Assembly: GCA_013339895.1 (NCBI GenBank)
Contig: JABACO010000011.1
Coordinates: 2,543,725 to 2,607,724 of the forward strand
Length of the DNA: 64,000 nucleotides
Direction: 5' to 3'
DNA from: Ephydatia muelleri
Lineage: Eukaryota > Porifera > Demospongiae > Spongillida > Spongillidae
The notes under the pieces are model-generated. The model did not search any database. It was not told the DNA's origin and was given only the letters and a program-made list of their open reading frames with translations. Positions 59,746 through 64,000 of the stretch are shown here, in pieces. Position 1 is the first letter of the stretch, and every line of letters starts with the position of its first letter. A program made the position numbers and the translations under genes.

Positions 59746-62700
59746 CTTATTCGTGGTACATTACGGTACATGTACACGCACATGTATGCACACCCCTGAT
59801 CATTTACCTTATTCTTTGCAGCTGTTTGAATGTTCTGGTAATGATCCTGGAGACATACGTCAACCTGGCGTATCAAGGACAGAAGGAACCGTGGCTCAAG
59901 ATGGTCTGAATATGGGAGAGAACGAACATACACTGTAAGTACAGCAACTGCAGCTACACTGGAAGGGTGTAAGCATGGTACAGTACTGGAGGGGTGTAAG
60001 CATGGTACAGTACTGGAGGGGTGTAAGCATGGTACAGTACTGGAGGGGTGTAAGCGTGTTACAGTACTGGAGGGGTGTAAGCATGGTACAGTACTGGAGG
60101 GGTGCAAGCATGGTACAGTACTGGAGGGGTGTAAGCATGGTACAGTACTGGAGGAGTGTAAGCATGGTACAGTACTGGAGGGATGTAAGCATGGTACAGT
60201 ACTGGAGGGGTGTAAGCGTGGTACAGTACTGGAGGGGTGTAAGCATGGTACAGTACTGGAGGGGTGTAAGCATGGTACAGTACTGGAGGGGTGTAAGCAT
60301 GGTACAGTACTGGAGGGATGTAAGCATGGTACAGTACTGGAGGGGTGCAAGCATGGTACAGTACTGGAGGGGTGTAAGCATGGTACAGTACTGGAGGGGT
60401 GTAAGCATGGTACAGTACTGGAGGGGTGTAAGCATGGTACAGTACTGGAGGGGTGTAAGCATGGTACAGTACTGGAGGGGTGTAAGCATGGTACAGTACT
60501 GGAGGGATGTAAGCATGGTACAGTACTGGAGGGGTGCAAGCATGGTACAGTACTGGAGGGGTGTAAGCATGGTACAGTACTGGAGGGGTGTAAGCATGGT
60601 ACAGTACTGGAGGGATGTAAGCATGGTACAGTACTGGAGGGGTGCAAGCATGGTACAGTACTGGAGGGGTGTAAGCATGGTACAGTACTGGAGGAGTGTA
60701 AGCATGGTACAGTACTGGAGGGATGTAAGCATGGTACAGTACTGGAGGGGTGTAAGCATGGTACAGTACTGGAGGGGTGTAAGCATGGTACAGTACTGGA
60801 GGGGTGTAAGCATGGTACAGTACTGGAGGGGTGTAAGCATGGTACAGTACTGGAGGGGTGTAAGCATGGTACAGTACTGGAGGAGTGTAAGCATGGTACA
60901 GTACTGGAGGGATGTAAGCATGGTACAGTACTGGAGGGGTGTAAGCATGGTACAGTACTGGAGGGGTGTAAGCATGGTACAGTACTGGAGGGGTGTAAGC
61001 ATGGTACAGTAGAGTCATTCTTACCCAAGCGTACGCAGGTTTCTGCATGTCCGACTCCAATTTCACCCAAACTTATTTTATGGGTAGGGGTGTCATGTGA
61101 CATGACAAAGTGCAAAGGTTGCCCCTTAGAGGTCTTCTGTTGTGGAGATATTATTGGTTATTTTTGTGACCTTTTCCTTGGACACTATGTGTTTGATGCA
61201 CTGTATTTGGTGTACCTTTCAACTCTCATCAATGAATTTAGTATGAAATAGAAGCTCCTTCATGAAGGTATTATGAGGGATGTTTAAACTTTATTAAGTG
61301 TCTGTGGTGAAATAATTACAGCCTTTCATCTTCTGTATAATTAGATCCTAATTGATCTGCCATACCATTTTGAACTGTAATAAACTTCCCAAATAGTCTT
61401 CAATATGGAGAAGCTATATGCAAAACTAGCAGTTGGGCTGGCACTGGGTATAGGGTGTAGAAAATGGAAAGATACTGATTCTAGCTGTTTGGTGCAATTC
61501 CACCCTGCCTCCAACCTACCACATACGTTTATGTTTTGATAGGCAATCAAAACATCTCTGACCTAACACAACTGTCATAACCACTGAGAGAAACAGCCTT
61601 TCACAAACACAGGCATACAAAGATACAGAGCTTAGAACATACAGTACAACACCTCCTTCCCCTGTCCTTTCCCTTGCATACATGTACACACAGGTAAATA
61701 TATAAACCCTTCCACTACGTGTGGTTCTCAAGTGCTTGTGTGGCACTGTCCCATTTCAGTAAGTGTGTAAGTTCGTCCAGTATAGGTTGTAGGCTTCACA
61801 AAAGTCATAATGTCACTGATGTGTACCGTTAATATGTCTGCTCTGTGAGGATAGACAAATGACCTGCTAGGCCCACGCGGGTGAAGAAAAGACAGTGTTA
61901 CTTCCTGCATTTCAGGATCAGATCCTGTCACACAGGCTACCCACCAGGCACCATCGTAGATAGCAGTCACATACCCTTTTATGTCACACATTTTTACTTG
62001 AGGTGACACCACAACTTGTATAGCTTAAGTGCGACTATCATAGCTTGCACTGTATTCCCGCACTTGCAGTGTGGTAGTATCAACAGGCTTTTCTTCACCC
62101 GCGTGGGCCTAGCAGGTCGTTTGTCTATCCTCACAGAGCAGACATATTAACGGTACACATCAGTGACATTATGACTTTTGTGGAGTCTACAACCTATACT
62201 GGACAAGCTTACACACTTACTGATAATGAAATGGACAGTACCACACGAGCACTTGAGAACCACACGTAGTGGAAGGGTTTATATATTTACCTGTGTGTAC
62301 ATGTATGCAAGGGAAAGGACAGGGGAAGGAAGTGTTGTACTGTATGTTCTAAGCTCTGTATCTTTGTATGCCTGTGTTTGTGAAAGGCTGTTTCTCTCAG
62401 TGGTTATGACAGTTGTGTTAGGTCAGAGATGTTTTGATTGCCTATCAAAACATAAACGTATGTGGTAGGTTGGAGGCAGGGTGGAATTGCACCAAACAGC
62501 TAGAATCAGTATCTTTCCATTTTCTACACCCTATACCCAGTGCCAGCCCAACTGCTAGTTTTGCATATAGCTTCTCCATATTGAAGACTATTTGGGAAGT
62601 TTATTACAGTTCAAAATGGTATGGCAGATCAATTAGGATCTAATTATACAGAAGATGAAAGGCTGTAATTATTTCACCACAGACACTTAATAAAGTTTAA

Positions 62701-63842
62701 ACATCCCTCATAATACCTTCATGAAGGAGCTTCTATTTCATACTAAATTCATTGATGAGAGTTGAAAGGTACACCAAATACAGTGCATCAAACACATAGT
62801 GTCCAAGAAAAAGGTCACAAAAATAACCAATAATATCTCCACAACAGAAGACCTCTAGAGGGTGACCTTTGCACTTTGTCATGTCACATGACCCCCCCTA
62901 CCCATAAAATAAGTTTGGGTGAAATTGGAGTCGGACATGCAGAAACTTGCGTACGCTTGGGTAAGAATGACCCAGTACTGGAGGGGTGTAAGCATGGTAC
63001 AGTACTGGAGGGGTGCAAGCATGGTACAGTACTGGAGGGGTGCAAGCATGGTACAGTACTGGAGGGATGTAAGCATGGTACAGTACTGGAGGGATGTAAG
63101 CATGGTACAGTACTGGAGGGATGTAAGCATGGTACAGTACTGGAGGGGTGCAAGCATGGTACAGTACTGGAGGGGTGTAAGCATGGTACAGTACTGGAGG
63201 GATGTAAGCATGGTACAGTGGGCGCAGCTATGCATTTCACAGGGCTCAATCAGAGAGGTACCTCTGAAGCAAGTGCATGTAGGGTTCAATTATACAGTAA
63301 GGTGTACGCATAATTCCACCAAATGACTGAGCAGCTTATGTGGCTCATGCCAGGTCACATGACCTGGCACAACCATCAACTTGAAGGTCTCGTGACCTGT
63401 TTGCAACAATCAAACAAAAACCGTTTGATGGCTTATTCAATACGATCCCAACATTATAACCTCCTGTAGATGTGTTCTCTCCCCCCTCATGAAAAAAAAA
63501 ACCCTCACCTTCTTTCTGCCTGGCAGTTCTGATGAGCAATAACAAGGACGAGTACATATGACTCTGGAGCTGTACAGTGGGGACAAAGCTAAACTGGCCA
63601 ATCAGCTGAAGGATCCTTCCAAGTCGGTTCACAGTGTCCTCCTTGAAACTGAAAGTGTAGGCCACAGTAATGGTCATGTGCCCTCCACGTGCCAGTCACA
63701 TGCTCACCATAAAACCTGGTCACATGCTCACCATATTTCCATTAGATGCTCACCTGGACCATTTCTTCACAAGTATGAGATACAGTGCACTCAATTCCGT
63801 CGCGATGGCCAAGGACTTGGGATGTTCTGTTCCAGCCTTCAC
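53504..63842 (-). CDS. NUP188: NUP188-like nucleoporin, C-terminal part (12 exons, 5' end outside window)
   Basis: Exons in transcript order: 63754-63842, 63509-63648, 59808-59932, 58899-59030, 58648-58716, 56838-56945, 56462-56563, 55861-56228, 54517-54595, 54310-54438, 53822-54046, 53504-53689. All join in frame, giving 583 codons and a stop. Phases 2, 1 and 2 at three junctions match exactly. The protein is leucine-rich and alpha-solenoid-like (ETLAVYLMTEMVP, AYVQFALDFVGVYDGKLL, RYLVDPSVDPHAKQILKKEL) and ends AELFAKQFLK. I read it as the C-terminal third of NUP188, a scaffold of the inner ring of the nuclear pore, from remembered family features; another HEAT/ARM scaffold is possible. The acceptor of exon 7 (TTTGGCAG) has a poor pyrimidine tract. 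Confidence 0.65.
54249..54305. repeat. (CA)n at the 5' splice site after exon 10
   Basis: Pure CA run, (TG)n on the coding strand, starting a few bases inside the intron whose donor reads AAG/GTATTGTGTG. Confidence 0.95.
55556..55710. repeat. 30-bp inverted repeat pair in intron 8
   Basis: 55556-55585 (ACAATGTAAATTGAATGTGA...) is the perfect reverse complement of 55681-55710. The direct repeat CCAGTAAGATGTACA precedes or overlaps both arms. Possibly a decayed MITE. Confidence 0.85.
55755..55860. repeat. (CA)n at the 5' splice site after exon 8
   Basis: About 40 CA units. The exon 8 donor AACGG/GTGTGTGTG is formed by the end of the repeat itself. Confidence 0.95.
56722..56828. repeat. CA-rich repeat in intron 6
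   Basis: Alternating CACACATG units and a C9 run, ending about 8 bp from the exon 6 donor CAG/GTGAGT. Confidence 0.9.
57317..58309 (+). repeat. 35/36-bp minisatellite in intron 5, about 28 copies
   Basis: Unit CAGGTMACAATGGGACACTATTGGAACATACAGTAT, given here as two parts: CAGGTMACAATGGGACACTA and TTGGAACATACAGTAT. The first six copies have the AACAATGGG form (36 bp), most others CACATGGG (35 bp), and some are shortened. Open frames across it are a consequence of repetition. Confidence 0.95.
58352..58613. mobile_element. 262-bp palindromic element in intron 5
   Basis: Arms begin CTACTATAGGATTTTAGGAG and pair with TCCTAAAATCCTAGTAG at the other end. The centre holds the sequence of the adjacent minisatellite unit in inverted orientation (ATAGTGTCCCATGTGACC and ACTGTATGTTCC). 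It lies 33 bp from the exon 5 donor. Confidence 0.8.
58823..58898. repeat. (CA)n abutting the exon 4 donor
   Basis: Pure CA run whose last dinucleotide is the donor GT of exon 4 (AAG/GTGTGTGTG). Confidence 0.95.
59205..59460. repeat. CA-rich minisatellite in intron 3
   Basis: Four or five units of about 50-70 bp containing GGCACATGCACACAC, AAATACACTTAGGTACATAA and GCACACACAC. Confidence 0.85.
59488..59518. repeat. Poly-C/poly-A tract
   Basis: About 17 C followed by AACAAAAAAAAAAAA, in intron 3. Confidence 0.9.
59713..59745. repeat. Poly-G tract of about 30 bases
   Basis: A near-pure G run in the intron after exon 3, about 65 bp from that exon's donor. Its length may be unreliable in an assembly. 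Confidence 0.9.
59955..61011 (+). repeat. 27-bp minisatellite in intron 2, left block, about 39 copies
   Basis: Unit GGAGGGGTGTAAGCATGG followed by TACAGTACT. Variants at one position (GGGGTG, GGATG, GAGTG, GGTGC) occur in repeated patterns, indicating higher-order duplication. As 27 is a multiple of three, long frames on both strands are artefacts. It begins 23 bp from the exon 3 acceptor. Confidence 0.95.
61012..62973. mobile_element. Long-TIR DNA transposon inserted in the minisatellite
   Basis: Two inverted arms of about 880 bp (61012-61891 and 62088-62973) flank a 196-bp centre. The ends read GAGTCATTCTTACCCAAGCG and its near complement. The 4-bp sequence AGTA is present on both sides (61008-61011, 62974-62977), and removing the element restores the minisatellite unit TACAGTACTGG. 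This is a foldback-type element carrying one coding fragment. Confidence 0.85.
61728..61991 (-). CDS. Coding fragment in the long-TIR element
   Basis: From ATG, 87 codons: MCDIKGYVTAIYDGAWWVAC, then SDPEMQEVTLSFLHPRGPSR, SFVYPHRADILTVHISDIM and a final GRTYTLTEMG region. The pattern of an YDGxWW segment, HPxGPSxSFxYP and a closing GRTYxL recalls a small beta-rich domain I have seen in uncharacterised transposon-associated proteins of invertebrates (recalled, not checked). It spans the centre and the left arm; the right arm repeats its C-terminal half in inverse. Probably a captured or residual element gene. Confidence 0.4.
   Translation of the reverse strand: MCDIKGYVTAIYDGAWWVACVTGSDPEMQEVTLSFLHPRGPSRSFVYPHRADILTVHISDIMTFVKPTTYTGRTYTLTEMGQCHTST
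62974..63219 (+). repeat. 27-bp minisatellite, right block, about 9 copies
   Basis: Same unit, orientation and variants as the left block; it is the part of the array cut off by the insertion. Confidence 0.95.
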
Positions 63843-64000
63843 CTGTGTGCGCAAGACAACAGCGTTGAAATGAGTCACCTCAGAGAGACGGTTACCAATC
63901 CATGCATGCATATGTATAGTATGTACATGTAAGTAGATAAATGGGGAATATAACGGTGACATTTAATCTATAGACTACTTACATGTACATGTTACCAGCG

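Noticed and set aside
59367..61115. Very long frames (345-582 codons) on both strands over the 27-bp repeat
   Set aside because: A 27-bp unit without stops is open in five frames by arithmetic. One of these frames only happens to include exon 3 of the NUP188-like gene.
59955..63219. Regular repeats resembling a CRISPR array
   Set aside because: Units are directly adjacent without unique spacers, and the setting is eukaryotic; this is a minisatellite.

Overview
The window is eukaryotic, almost certainly from a metazoan genome: genes have short exons with GT-AG introns, TATA boxes and AATAAA/ATTAAA signals, and the DNA is full of (CA)n microsatellites, minisatellites, palindromic MITE-like elements and retroelement debris. 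No bacterial-style operon, tRNA or rRNA was seen. The taxon cannot be fixed from sequence alone; a marine invertebrate (possibly a sponge or another early-branching animal) is my inference.

Layout. 1-1803: debris of LTR retrotransposons, with a Ty3/Gypsy integrase tail and two tRNA-Leu-type primer binding sites. 1940-2623: a DNA element with terminal inverted repeats (TIRs). About 2862-50394: a 47.5 kb tandem array of ten copies of a 4.5-5.1 kb unit. Each unit carries on the minus strand a three-exon gene (family A) for a predicted secreted, glycosylated protein of about 216 residues with four cysteines in the mature part. All introns are phase 0 and a TATA box sits about 70 bp before the ATG. 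Eight copies look fully intact; copy 8 has a new C-terminus, and copy 1 is a pseudogene with a frameshift and a retrotransposon in exon 2. The plus strand of the same units carries a second candidate gene (family B, 147 codons in its long form) and smaller conserved reading frames of doubtful status. Two unit types (alpha and beta) alternate, so the array grew by multi-unit duplication; shared MITE insertions, an inverted segment and mosaic end copies record its history.

50396-53333 holds no recognisable gene but has a Harbinger-like MITE. 53334-63842 is the 3' part of a conserved single-copy gene on the minus strand: twelve exons with compatible phases, 583 codons, read as the C-terminal third of a NUP188-type nucleoporin. 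Its introns contain a 35/36-bp minisatellite, a 27-bp minisatellite split by a 1.96 kb long-TIR element, a 262-bp palindrome, and (GT)n tracts lying at or near several 5' splice sites.

The most novel content is the family A array: a young, expanding cluster of secreted proteins with no family I can name, each sharing its repeat unit with a plus-strand candidate gene.
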